DNA of 58,862 nucleotides from Chromera velia (Eukaryota > Sar > Chromeraceae), in contig JAHBMJ010000072.1 in assembly GCA_018398765.1 (NCBI GenBank), forward strand, positions 1 to 58,862, written 5' to 3'. Positions 11,287 to 22,593 of the stretch are shown here, piece by piece. The number at the start of each line of letters is the position of its first letter. Positions within the stretch are counted from its first letter, which is position 1. Position numbers and translations under genes: made by a program. The notes beneath the pieces are model-generated. The model saw nothing but the letters and a program-made list of their open reading frames with translations. It did no database searches and was not told the origin of the DNA.

Positions 11287-12177
11287 TTGGAAAATACCAC
11301 AGTGGACTCAGTCCTTTCGTTTCGTCAACCAGATTCCTCTTGTTGAACGGCTGTTCACATATACTGTCTACAGTTGCAGAGGATCAAACGCAGGCCGAAT
11401 GGTGGTCAGAATGTGTCATCGGCATGCAGGTTGCAGTCTCGACTGTCTCCTCAGAAAATGAAGGTAAATTGAATTGGTTTGGCTGGTCAAAGATGTACAA
11501 TACAGCAATGAAACCTTTGCGGACATACTCCGGCCTCCATTCAATGTGATCTACTTGCGGCGAAACGAGTTTTAGAACAGCTTTGAAATTGAGTCAACTT
11601 TTTGAAGCCATGGAAAGAGAGATATCATTTTTATTAATGTCCGAGTCATAAAGACAATCAGCTTTTTGTATGTATATAAAAAGTTGAATCTAAAGTTGAA
11701 TTCTTTTCTACTTAAAAGTAAATTTAAAAAATGCATATTGACTCATAAATTTAGGTTTCTCCGAAGTGTGTTTGCAGGTCTAAATGAGTATTCAGTCTCT
11801 AGTTCAGTATGTGTCGGTTACAGTCGGTATGTAACCAGGTGTGAGCCAAGTGGAAGATAGGCATGCAAGGTAATGCAAAGAGTGCAGCCCGGGTACTCAG
11901 TTGCTATCCATGCAGTGACCTTGTTCATGTATACCTCAACCTGTATACTCTGACATTATTCAACATCCCTAGCGACATCCTTTTATTTTTTTTTGTTAAT
12001 TTTTCTTGTGATTACATTTAAGATTGCATACACTTTCCCAGTCAAAAACAAAAAAAAAACTAGAAAAAAAAATATTGACTAAAACTAACTAAAACGGCCT
12101 ATTATTAATCGTAAAACTCATACATATTTTTCAAAATTTTTTGTTACTAGATTTTTTTACTAGTATTCTGTAATTCT
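11287..12177. other. Gene-free AT-rich stretch
   Basis: From about 11560 the sequence turns AT-rich with A and T runs (for example 11990-12075). I see no coding signal, RNA gene or transposon end in it. Confidence 0.6.
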
Positions 12178-14330
12178 TAGTTAGTTAGTTAGTTAGAGGC
12201 TAGGTTAGAGGATGCCTCACCCCAGTTGGAGCGCTAAGCTCCCAGGCAGTACATACATGCATGGTTGTTGTTTGTTAAGTCGCCGGTAGAGTTGATCAGT
12301 TAATCACTTTCTAGAATTGGGAGATAGACATCAAAAAGACAGGCTAGATGTGAGTGTAGAAGCGATCAAATGAAATTACGGATGAAGAGTTCAGATGTAC
12401 TTGCACTGGGGAGTGGACAGTTACAATCATTTGAATTAATGAATTCCAGCTCAGCCAGGCAGTGCAGGAATTCTCTTTCATCCAGCCACTTAGCATATAA
12501 AGAAAGTCTATGCATGAAGTCATCAACACACCGAATATAAGAATCATCTACACAGAGTTTGTGGTCGCTACATTCAACAGACAGAGCACTGCTTTGGCCT
12601 TGTGGGTTAAATGAGAGCAGACATAAGAAACCAAACAGAGAGCTGTCGATTACTGTGAGAGCAGATCGAGGGAGGGCGGAAAAGGAGTAGAAACCAGAGG
12701 CGGATTTGTTACAAAGAAGAAACATAAACATGCGATGAGAGGAGGGAAAAGCTTGTTGAAGGGGGGTGAGCTTGGTAAGAGGAGGGAAATGTGAAGAAGC
12801 GATAGCCCCCGCCTACCGAGTGCAGACCTCTTCCGCAACTGCATGTCTAGCTCTGCCCTTAAAGAAGAAAGAGCCGGTGCCTTAAACTCTCCGTCGCTGC
12901 TGCTCGCTGGTACCAGGGTGTTGCGGCATTCCCACCCCCAACGAACAAACAGAATCTAGACCAGCCCAACGAAGCAGCCGCAAGGAGGCTCTCGAAAAGT
13001 TTAACTCTCGACAACTGTTTCCCTTCCAGGCATGCAACATTGTAGCGGGAACGGTGTGCATGGTTTGTGAGAGCGAGCACCACCAGTCGGCCACTCTAGA
13101 GCAAAGCAGGGCTTTTGCAGGAAGCAGGCCGAAAATATACAGGGAGGGCAAATGAAGACTGCAAGCAGACAGACGGCTAGACTAGCATACAAAACGCAGC
13201 TGCAAAGCATCGATTGTAAAAAGATCAGCATCATAAAGAGGGAAGTATTCGAGGCAATACAGTGTAACAGGGGACTAACACGCTCTAAAAACAGTCATCT
13301 GTGCATCTATACTGAGGGGACCCATGCTGGCAATCAGATGAAACACAGCCCCCAGGGCGCGGGAGGCCGAAGCAATACGCGATTCAACTATCTCACTAAG
13401 GCATCCCCCCTCAAAGAACAAGCACCCCAGGTATTTGTATTCCGTTGCCCATTCAACCTCTTTCTCTTCATATACCACCAAACTGGAGCTTTTTCTAAAT
13501 ATAGAAGCAGACAGGCGGAGAATCTTTATTTTTTTCAGATTGACCGTAAGTCTCCATTCTTTGCAATACTTCTCGAGAGCAGAGAATTTCTTTTGAAGGT
13601 CTGAGACAGAATGGGCAAGAAAGCAGAGATTGTCAGCATAACCCAAACTGTCCAGAACACAATCATCCAGCAAAACTGGCTCCGGCTTGCTTTCTGGCTC
13701 CTCTCTACTGCCTGCTTCCATTTCTATGTCTGTCCGCTCTCGCTCGACTGCCTTGCTGGCATGCCTTGCCTCGCTCTTGCTTGCAAAACACACACGGGGG
13801 AGATCATTTATGTACAGAAGAAAAAGAATAGGTGAGAGGGCATCCCCTTGCTTCACTCCAGTGGTAGACCAGCGCCCTCCCGAAAATGTAGAGAGTCCCT
13901 GTCAATCTAAGGCTTGCCCCATATCTCTCTATACATTTCACACATCATGCAGATGTTTGCCTCACTCACGCCCTCATTTCTCAGTTTCTGAATTAACTTT
14001 GCTCTTGGCACAGTGTCAAACGCCTTAGAAAAGTCAACAAAACCTACCAACAGAGCCTTTCTTTTCTTTTTGTACGAAGAGACAACAGAGGCAAGAGCAC
14101 CACCCCCCTCCCTCGTTCCCACCCTTTTACGGAACCCCAGCTGTCTAAAGTCAAGACGGACCTGGGAACGCACATGGCAGTCCATCAGGAGGCCAAAAAG
14201 TTTTGCAAAAGGGTTTATAACATAGATTGGTCTCCATTCGTTGGGAGAGGGGGAAGCAGGGCCTTTTAAAACTGGGCAAATATGCAAAACATTCCATGAA
14301 GGAGGCCAACAAGCATGAATATACATCAGG
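12178..14330 (-). mobile_element. Decayed non-LTR (LINE) retrotransposon
   Basis: On the complement, reverse transcriptase motifs of a non-LTR element run from about 14326 down to 13275 and coding-like but broken frames continue to about 12366. The complement ends near 12178 in four CTAA units, which could be the short tandem tail that many LINEs carry in place of poly-A. No endonuclease domain and no second copy is in the window, so the clade cannot be named. The 5' part is missing at about 14330, as is usual for 5'-truncated LINE insertions. Confidence 0.75.
12366..14326 (-). pseudogene. LINE reverse transcriptase remnant, frameshifted
   Basis: The first block (14326-13907) has the RT palm motif VGFVDFSKAFDTV with the first catalytic Asp, preceded by the WRPIYVINPFAKLF stretch typical of LINE RT. 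The second block (13856-13275) starts with KQGDALSPILFLLYIND and has YADN where active enzymes have YADD or FADD, then the LNLKKIK-type thumb motif as VNLKKIKIL. The two blocks are in different frames, so at least one indel lies at about 13857-13906, and a stop ends the second block. Further remnants in shifted frames reach about 12366. The YADN change at the catalytic pair and the frameshifts say the copy is dead. Confidence 0.8.
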
Positions 14331-15436
14331 TTAAATAAAATAAAAAGTAAAAAGCGGGATTACATTTTGAGTTGTTCTCTATTTGTTAGATAATAATTTA
14401 AACCATATATTATATTTTGTAGCAGATTCTCTATATGATATACTTAAAAAGATTAAATTATGGAATAAAAATTATAGTTACATTATGTTCCACTCTATGT
14501 TTCAATAGTGTTTCGTTTTTAAAAATTTTCTATTTGCTTAGTTATATTCAAGTTTGAAAACACAATCGATCTTATGAAAAAATCCGCTTTTCGGTTAAAA
14601 ACAGTTAAAAACGGGCTGTTTTACAATTTTAGTTTGAAGCCATGCACCTTGAAACCACTTGAGATCGACGCGCTCTTCCGAGTCGTAGAACTAGTTTCAC
14701 AAGCCTCAAGACACACTATCAGTCTGTATCTATCTAAACGGCAGCTTCGTACTAATGAAGCTTATAAGTGTCAACAGTGGTTGATTCATGAATCTGAAAC
14801 AAGTGGATCAGAAAACCTTAAAAATGAAAAATGACACTTCCGTCATAAGTTTCGTGGTATACAAAAGATGCGAAGAAACCCTCCAAGAAAGCAGGGTTGT
14901 CGAACTGAAGAGGTGGAAGTGGGAGGTCAACTGCCGAAATAGAGTTCCACTCATCCCATGGTCCATGGGGAATTCATGTAGCACCCATGATCCGATGTCG
15001 TCGAGTTTTTGTGAAACTAAAACGCTTGAAGTAAGGAATGGCAGCAAAAAATACAACAAGCTCCTTGTAACGATTGAAAGTCAGGGGCCTCTATCTTTGC
15101 AACCACTGTTTCTAAGACATCAGTAGACCTACCCCATACATGTTGATTCCGCCAGCCATCGGGTTAAAGGGGAAGTCGTTATAAGAGTTGGCAGTCGAAT
15201 CAGTCTGGCTTCCAGCACGTTCAAGCGATAACTCTGTGTCCAGCACGTTCAACGCACGACGCAGCAATGTGATTTGTTAACTTACAAAAGATGATGTACA
15301 AGCAGAAGGCATTTTCACAGGACAGACCAACCAAAGGGCTTTGCATTAGCGTTCAGAGAGGTTCCTCTAAGACGTTCCTCCTAAGTGTTAGCTTGAAGTA
15401 AGGCAGATAACTCTAAAGCCTGCTTCTCATAGCAGC
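14331..15436. other. Gene-free AT-rich stretch
   Basis: Short open frames exist (for example 14574-14834) but none has a recognisable motif, codon pattern or splice context. I see nothing I can call. Confidence 0.5.
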
Positions 15437-15680
15437 CGCCAGTGGAGTTGAAAGGAATGAGGTCGCTGGCTTTCGTTTCTGTGAGGATTACGGGCAAATC
15501 AACATTTTTCAACTTTTTAAATGATCATTCTTCTCGCTGAAACGGATGAACCCCAAGGTTGGACGTACATCTCCGCCAGTGGCATCGAAAGGAATGAGGT
15601 CACTGGCTTTTGTTTTTGCGAGGATCATGATGTCGGGCATATCAACATTTTTCAACGTTTCAAATGATCGATCATTCTCT
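15437..15680. repeat. Two-copy direct repeat, about 137-bp period
   Basis: Units starting at about 15437 and 15574 share cgccagtgg, gaaaggaatgaggtc, ctggctttygttt and catttttcaac in the same order, followed by aaatgat and cattct. They differ at scattered bases, so the duplication is not recent. The flanks to 16184 show no gene. Confidence 0.75.
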
Positions 15681-16184
15681 GCAAGACCCTCTCTGCTGAT
15701 ACATTCTCAGAGAGCCACCATCATTCTTTGCAGATTCTCCTTCATTGGGATCCTGCGCAGGCTATGTACTCAGTTCCCTTATAGGGTGCAGGCTACGAAA
15801 ACTTCGGCAAGAATGAGGAGGTATACTCACTGGGTGCTCACGAAATTTTGGAAGCTAGAAAGGACAAAAACTTTGTCCTTCGAGTTATACTTTAAGTTTA
15901 ACATAGTATCCTAGCTCCGGCAGGGCTTATAGGCTAGTGTTGCACCCCGTGTTGCACGAGCTACAATTATTGGCCTTTTATGTTACCATCGATGTACAAT
16001 AACAGAGAAGATACATTCTCAGCAGCAGTGTTCTTCTTTTTGAACTTGACTCTCAAGTTATCATCCCAAATGGCACGAATCTCAAAAGCATCACCCAGTT
16101 TTGCAGAACTTTCAAAGCAATGATCTGCAAGAGTCATAGATCGAGGGTTGACAGATATATGAAATGCAAAGGACAATCAATGGT

Positions 16185-16250
16185 CTTCATAGGGTCAACC
16201 TATGAAGATGGGACATCAACCCAACTCTCATAGGGTTATCCACCTATGAG
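16185..16250. other. Two adjacent perfect hairpins with related stems
   Basis: Hairpin 1 pairs cttcatagg (16185-16193) with cctatgaag (16199-16207) around a 5-base loop. Hairpin 2 pairs ctcatagg (16227-16234) with cctatgag (16243-16250) around an 8-base loop. The stems share TCATAGG, so arms of one could also pair with the other. No gene is adjacent; 16251-16790 is otherwise empty to my reading. Confidence 0.7.
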
Positions 16251-16797
16251 TCGAACAGTGGTGCGGACTGATCCTCAACCTTCTTGAGCTTTATGATCTA
16301 GCGTATTTACATATTTCGGTCAGATCTTTTGGGGGCAGCCTTCTTGAGATTCGAAAAATGCTCGTGATACTGCATTCTGTTTGCTTTGGATAGCTTTGGG
16401 CACTGGGTCCCATGCAGCGCTTTGTTACTGAAGTGTTTGTCTGGACTTTGCGTTTAGATTTCGGCATGGTTTTTGTTGCTCTTACTATCTACTTTTTGTC
16501 TTGTAGCTTGGCAGTGCTCGATGATTCATGCTCGTTTACTTCAGAACCTTGACTGTTAACATGCTCATTTTGGAGTTTTCAACCGACAGCCTCAACAGAT
16601 GTTTAAAATGAAAGATGAACTTTTAAGTTGGCTAAGACGATTTACTCTTTATTTTGGCTTACAGATTCCTTCAGCCCATACTCTCGTTCTTTTATGATCT
16701 TCGGGGAAATGTTCACGTCGAGTTTTTCAATGTATGTCCACGGTAAGTATTGCAAAAATAGAATTTTGATGGTCGTTTGATGCATGCATAGATTTCG

Positions 16798-17635
16798 ATG
16801 GAGTGTTACATGCATGCATGCATATTGCAATTCCTCGATGCGTGCGCGGCCCCCCTCCCCCTCGAAAACCCAAAGTGCCTGACGAACAAAGGATGCCGTG
16901 ATTGCAACCCCAAGCGACAGTGTGTCACTGCTATTCCACCGATGACAGGGACAAGGCCAGGCCTCGCGAAAACTGCCCTAAGTACAACTCCTCAAGCTTT
17001 TACACCTACAGGAGGCACGTTTCCCAAAATCTTTATCATGATTGCCACCCTAAACGTCACTTCTATGACTGCTATTCTACCGATGACAGGGACAAGGCCA
17101 GGCCTTGCAGAAACTGCCCTAAGTACAACCCCTCATTGACAAGCTTCTACACCCATGGACGACCTCTGATCAAAGGATACCGTGATTGTAACCCCGAACC
17201 TTACTTTTGCGACTGCTATTCCACCGATGACAGGGACAAGGCCAAGAAACGCGGCTACTGTTCCAAGTGTAACCCCTCAAGGTTCTGCACCCATAAGAAG
17301 CACATTTCCCAAAATCCCTGTCATGATTGCTACCCCAAACGTTACTTCTGTGACTGCTATTCTACCGATGACAGGGACAAAGCTAAGAAACGTGGAAATT
17401 GCCCCTACCTAAGTATAAACTATCACTCTACTTCTGTAACTGTTATTCCACCGATGACAGAGACAAGGCTAAGAAACGGTGCCACTCTCCCAAGTACAAC
17501 CCCTTAAGCTTTTATACCCACGGGAGGCATGTTTCCCAAAATCCCTATCATGATTGTCACCCTAAACGTTACTTGTCAAAGAACGTTCGAAAAAACTGTA
17601 AGAAGAAGAACGCGGTAGCAAGGTGCGATTTGTAG
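16798..17635 (+). pseudogene. Cys/His-rich 47-residue tandem-repeat protein, frameshifted
   Basis: Five copies of a unit centred on YSTDDRDKA occur; the DNA anchor ccgatgacag recurs at about 16939, 17080, 17224, 17365 and 17451, giving periods of 141, 144, 141 and 86 bases. Each full unit is about 47 residues with a CHCC-like finger (C-x2-H-x8-C-x2-C, as in CTHKKHISQNPCHDC) and a second Cys cluster (CDCY, then RGYCSKC). The frame changes near 16920 and again near 17400, and the last unit is about 55 bases short, so the gene looks decayed. It ends with NVRKNCKKKNAVARCDL and a stop at 17633-17635. TGCATGCA copies lie just upstream at 16780-16825. Zinc binding is inferred from Cys/His spacing. 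I do not know the family, though the spacing recalls the finger array at 53-56 kb. Confidence 0.6.
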
Positions 17636-17650
17636 ACGTCTTTTACATAA

Positions 17651-17875
17651 TTTGATCGAACCAGGGTGCGATTCATAGCTGGTTCCCTTTATATTACAGC
17701 GCTTTCTCAGATACAATCACAAGTGACGTCCTTTGTGCAATTCGATCAAACCAGGGTGCGATTCATAGCCGGCTCCTTTTGTATTGCAACGCTTTGTCAG
17801 ACACAATCGCAAGTGACGTAAACCCTCCCTTTGCATTGCAACACTTTATCAGAGCCAATCGTACTAAGTGACAAC
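17651..17875. repeat. Tandem repeat of about 90 bp, 2.5 copies
   Basis: Copy 1 (from about 17651) and copy 2 (from about 17741) share gatcraaccagggtgcgatt, catagc, cagatacaatc-like and aagtgacgt blocks. A third, partial copy starts near 17824 with tttgcattgcaacacttt and ends in aagtgac. It follows directly on the decayed repeat gene. Confidence 0.75.
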
Positions 17876-18866
17876 AGCGAAAAGCAGTTTGTATGTATGA
17901 TAACTCCATATAAAAATTATTGATGTCTGTATCAAATCGCCAGCTATTAACAATATTGACCTGTATACTAGCTAATACTAGCACGAACCTGAATGGAGTC
18001 TCTTTCGCGAGAAAACGAATTAAGCAGCAGTTGAAAGACTTCAGAACGGAATCTTAAAAAAAAGTTGAAGCAAGGTAATCATCGATCAGCGATCAGCATC
18101 TCAATTAAGCGCCCATGATTCTTTTCGGCAGGTTCGATCGGTTTTCGAATGAACGAAGGGTTGATTGGTCGGAGAACCTGCGTGCGTGGTACTGATTACG
18201 TAAATTCGCTCTTATATTAAATACAAATGATTACAAGAAGCAGGGAACTGAGGGAACGAAGCGCCATGCACTTATACATAAGTTGTGCCATTGCAAAAAG
18301 TCATTTGTGCGTGCATGGGCGTTCCGCCCTTCATGTTGCAATTTGTTTTTTTTTTTTTGTTGCAATTTAATTGTTGCATTGTTGCTATAGCTTACAATTA
18401 ACGTACCATGCATGGATGATTGAGGGTTTTTTCATGTATGCCGCGTCCCCATATATGAGAGGCGGATCTAACCTAGTTTGTCGATTAATTGTTGCATGAA
18501 TCCCGTGCGCGGCCCGGCTGCATGGGCGCGCGGGGCCGGCCGCAAACTTTGACTGCATGGGCGCGCAAAACGCGCACGTACGCGCGAGTACGAGATATCG
18601 TGGAGCCGGTTGGAGACGTCGATTAAAGGCGCGATAGGCGAATAATCGTGTATGCATGATTGCAATCGATTGATCTTTGAGCGTGCTGATCGAAGTTTGA
18701 CTGCCATATATAGTGATCGAGCAAGTCAGAGATAACAGGAATCGTTATCTCGTCGAGTCATCTCTGCGCGCTTTCTGATATACCGAAAGTACAGTCTTCC
18801 CTCCTGCGGAGCCTCAAACAACACTGTATAATCGGCTCCTGGAGATATCTTGATTGGCCAAACGAC
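17876..18866. promoter_or_regulatory. Upstream region of the hexad-repeat gene
   Basis: Mostly AT-rich, with a T run at 18347-18358. Near the gene are catatatag at about 18703, a possible TATA box about 160 bases before the ATG, and a perfect 8-bp hairpin gagataac/gttatctc at 18729-18751. GCGCGC-rich bases at 18505-18600 form a sharp GC peak. No gene is seen. Confidence 0.35.
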
Positions 18867-21800
18867 ATGCGCTCTCGTTTGGCCTTGACAGCCTTTTGCG
18901 GCCTTGCCGCGGGGGCCTTGGGGGCTGTTGAACCGTACGGAAGCAGTCTTACGGTCTCTCTTTTGCTCGAAGACGTGCATAGCACTGCTCCGGCACAGTG
19001 CAGTGGCTTGCAACGAGTCTTCGGGGCAAACTTCGATACTGCTTCATCCGAGTCTCCAGATTTCAAGCACGAGGGTACTGACACGGAAGATGGAGGAATG
19101 GTGCTGAAGGGTGTGAATGCGGCAAACGAAGAACTCTTCCTTTTCTATGAAGGGAACGCAGAAGAAGCACAGGAACATCTCCGACAGTCAATCGACCAAA
19201 AGAATTACGAGTACCTCAATTCGCAGGTAGAGGGCCAGTGGTGCATCGGAACTGATCCAGAGGACCCCTCAAGCTGCTTTGCGTCCAATCACGTGAAGGG
19301 CTGGGCAGGACAGGGTTGGCCTGCAGGGGGAACCTGGGTGTTCGACTGTGGCGCCGAAAAGCAGGCTGTCGTCAAACTAGATGTGGAGGTGAAAGGTCAG
19401 TCAAACTGTCTGTCTCTTCTGTTGTTTGCTTGATCAGGTGTTGTTTGTTTGATCGCGTCGAGCCTCCTGGTAGAACAACATTTCGTCTGTTTGTTCATCT
19501 TCCTGCTCCCTTTGTGTTGTAGAAGAGAGAAAGTAATGCTCGGCCCTTCTCTCCTTCTCCTTGAAATCTCCTCTTGCTGCCTTCTCCCTCTCTCTTCCCT
19601 GTCCTCTGCATGCCACCCAGCGTGTTTTCCTGCTTATCTGCATGTCTGTGGGTCCTTAATGTTCATCCAAATCTTTCCATCCCTTTCCCCCCTTCCTTCA
19701 GGAGCTTCTCCTACCGCCCGTTTCGAGCAAGGCCTGCTCTATCACGCCTGCACAGCCACAGGATTCTGCCTTGAGGGAACCTGCTTCGAAATGGACGCGG
19801 TCAGTCGGTTGGGAAGCTGAGAAGACACGAAGAAGAATGAAGTGTGAAAACGAGAAAGTCGGAGGGCGGGCAGAAAGGCCAGCAGAGGCAGGCATGGATA
19901 AACCGGCAAGGTCGCACAAAAAAGGGGAAACACACGGATGGAGACAGGTGGGAAGATAAAGCGCTTGAAGGACCCCCTGTAGAGTCAGTCTCAAGTTACT
20001 CTATTCATCATGAAAAGGCCTCTGTAAGAGAAAGCTGACTTATTTTTTCATTTTCATGAATTCTGGATGCAGATGTTCAGTCAGTGCCGAGAGACATGCC
20101 CCGGACAGCCGGGAGCAGAGCCCGATCCTGAGGGACGTGAGTGGTCCTGCAAGGTTTGGGACTCTGCACCCCCCGCTGCGCCCTACATGGACTGCACGCT
20201 GTCCGGATGCTGTCGTGACCCTGGGTTCGAGTGCTACTGCTGGTTCCCCCCTGGAGCTGACCCCGATGACGAAGGACAGAAGGTCGGCAGGCAAATCTTT
20301 CAGCGATTTCGCGTTCTTCATTTTCGGTTGCAGATGGACACTTCGGGGACACTTGCCTGGGTTTACCCTCCATTTTTCCCCTGCCTCCCCACATGTATGA
20401 CTGGCTGACAGACTGATGAACGAACGACCCGCTCACTTTCCTTCTGACTCACTTTATGAATGCAGATGTGCCAGTGCCACGAGGAGTGCCCTGCCTCCCC
20501 CCGCCGTCGCCTAATGAAGGACAGGAACGACGAGAGGAAGCGCAGAAGACGCATGCGGGCTGAGGCCGCTTCAAAGATCTCCCTCGGTTCTGCAGAAGGT
20601 TGGGCTTCCCACGGTGCCGACACTGCTGGAGCGACCGTCCAAAAGCCTGTCTACACCAGCGACGGTGAGTCGGGCGGGGCGATTGGCTGGATCGAAGCGA
20701 GGAGGAGAGGAGCCGACAGAGAGAGGACGGAAAACAGACTCTTGACCTACAGATACAGGGCAGAACGAAAGGAGTTGTGCAACAGTCCTTGCTCTCTGAC
20801 TTTTATTACGTCGGCAAAAGGCGAACTGACTTATCTCCTTCCTGCGTCCGTCTCTTCACTCAATCCTTCCGAGAAGCAGAAGATGAACTCTCCCTCAGAC
20901 TTCTCTTGTGAGGTCAAGAAAACAACAAGCGCCGGTCCCCCGACTTGTTATTTCTCTCAGCTCCTGTCTCCATTGCAGCAGCTTTCCACTTCACTCACTT
21001 CTTCTCTCCACTTTCCTTGCCTTGATACCTGCAGGGTTTGACTTTTCAGAAACCGAATTGGCCCACACGGTCACGCAGGAGAAGGTCGACGCCTCCGGTC
21101 TGGACTTCGAGATTGACGACTGTGACGAGGACTGGTGTGTGTTTGACACTTACGAGGGTATGGAGGGATGGGACTGCACTCCCATGCAGTGCCAGAGGAC
21201 TCAGATGTTCAGAGGAGAGGAGGAAGTGGAAGAAGGAAGACCCGCACTCATCAAGGCACAGCAGAAGGCACTCGATGAGGCTCCCCAGCCCTTCACCGAT
21301 CTGTTTGCCCCCGAGGATCTCAAACCCGTTGAGATTCCCAAGGGTAAACCCGCCGCTGGTTTCGGCTTGGGAAGCTTCGACACAGCCGTCACCGCCGCAG
21401 CACCCACAGTAGCCCCCCCTCCTGAAGAGAAGAAGAAGAAATTCCCCATTTACGACTGCGGTGGAAACCCCCTCCACGTCAAGGCTCCGGTCAAACTCCT
21501 TGCCCCTGCAATCCTTTGCGCCCCCCTTGCAGTCTATGCCCCCCTCCTTATGACAGGGCCGCTCTTCATCTCTGGTGGTCTGATCGTCGCGTCCCCGGTG
21601 GCAATTATCGGTACCGCAACCTTCACGGGTCCTACCATTGTCACTGCCCCCCTCATCGTCGTTGCCCAGCTGAGCAACATCGCAACTATCTTTTTCACAG
21701 GCCCCTCCATCATTTTGGCACCCACCAACAACATTGCAGTGATGATGATTGCCACCAACTTCATCACCCTCGCCCCTGTCACCAACATCGCAGTCCTCCT

Positions 21801-22593
21801 CCTCGCCCCTGACATTTTCGACGATTCCTTCTACATGTTCCCCGGCGACAACGTCAAGAACAAGCTCGGTCTCACCGACAAAGACATGAAGAAGATTGAG
21901 GACAAGGAGGTCAAGCAGATTCCCTACAAGGACAAGGAAGAGCTCGACTTTGAGAAAAACCAGACTGTCGTCACAGTCACCAAGGACAAGAAGGGCGTTG
22001 ACGTCACCAAGGAAGACGGTGTGAAGAATGGCGACTCACCGATTCTCCCGATCCCCTCCCTCGCAGACAAAGTCAACGTCATCCTCGCACCAGCCCAAAC
22101 AATCAACCAGGAGGTTGGGTCCAAGCCCGTCCCCCTCCCCCAGGGCCCCATCGCAAAGACCCTCAAAATCAGAAAGGGGACCACCCTCGGATCCTTCTAC
22201 GTCATGATTGACGCGATCACTCTCGTGTGTCCCCGCTACCTCCGCTTCCCCGGCACCGAGCCTTCCAAGGACGACCCCCTCAAAATCTTCTACATCCTTC
22301 CCAGAGACCTCCGCATTGTCGCAGAGAACAACATTACCCTCTCTGACTGCGTCCTCCCGATGCCTTCCGACTTCATCAAGGACTTCCCGTGGATCCCCCA
22401 GAAGATCAAGAACAACCTGGGTCCCCTGGAGGCCCTGGAGGATAAGTTCATCCCCCATTTTGCCAGAGAGGCAGTGAACGACAAACTGTCTGTTGCAACC
22501 GCGGTGGCGGAAGGGCGTTGGCCGACCTACAACCAGGTCTATGACGCACTTACCTTCCCTACCCCCCTCTTTGCCGACGAGAAGGAGGAATAG
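18867..22593 (+). CDS. Secreted protein with Cys-rich N-terminal half and 18 hexad repeats, 5 exons
   Basis: Exons 18867-19395, 19702-19799, 20073-20282, 20466-20664 and 21035-22593 join in phase to 864 residues. The N-terminus (MRSRLALTAFCGLAAGALGA) is a clear signal peptide. Exons 1-4 encode a Cys-rich region with clusters such as CRETCPG, GCCRDPGFECYCW and CQCHEECP, probably disulfide bonded after secretion. In exon 5, bases 21484-21807 encode 18 back-to-back six-residue units: a small residue (A, G, S or T) always at position 1, Pro at position 2 in eleven of them, and mostly I, L, V, F elsewhere. A beta-helix-like or sheet-stacking fold is inferred. The rest of exon 5 is charged (K/D/E-rich), then globular-looking to the stop. 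I do not recognise the family; a wall, scale or adhesive role is only a guess. Confidence 0.78.

Noticed and set aside
12178-12195. TTAG repeats as telomere-like sequence
   Set aside because: Only four units of TTAG, without the GG of known telomere repeats; a LINE tail is a better guess.
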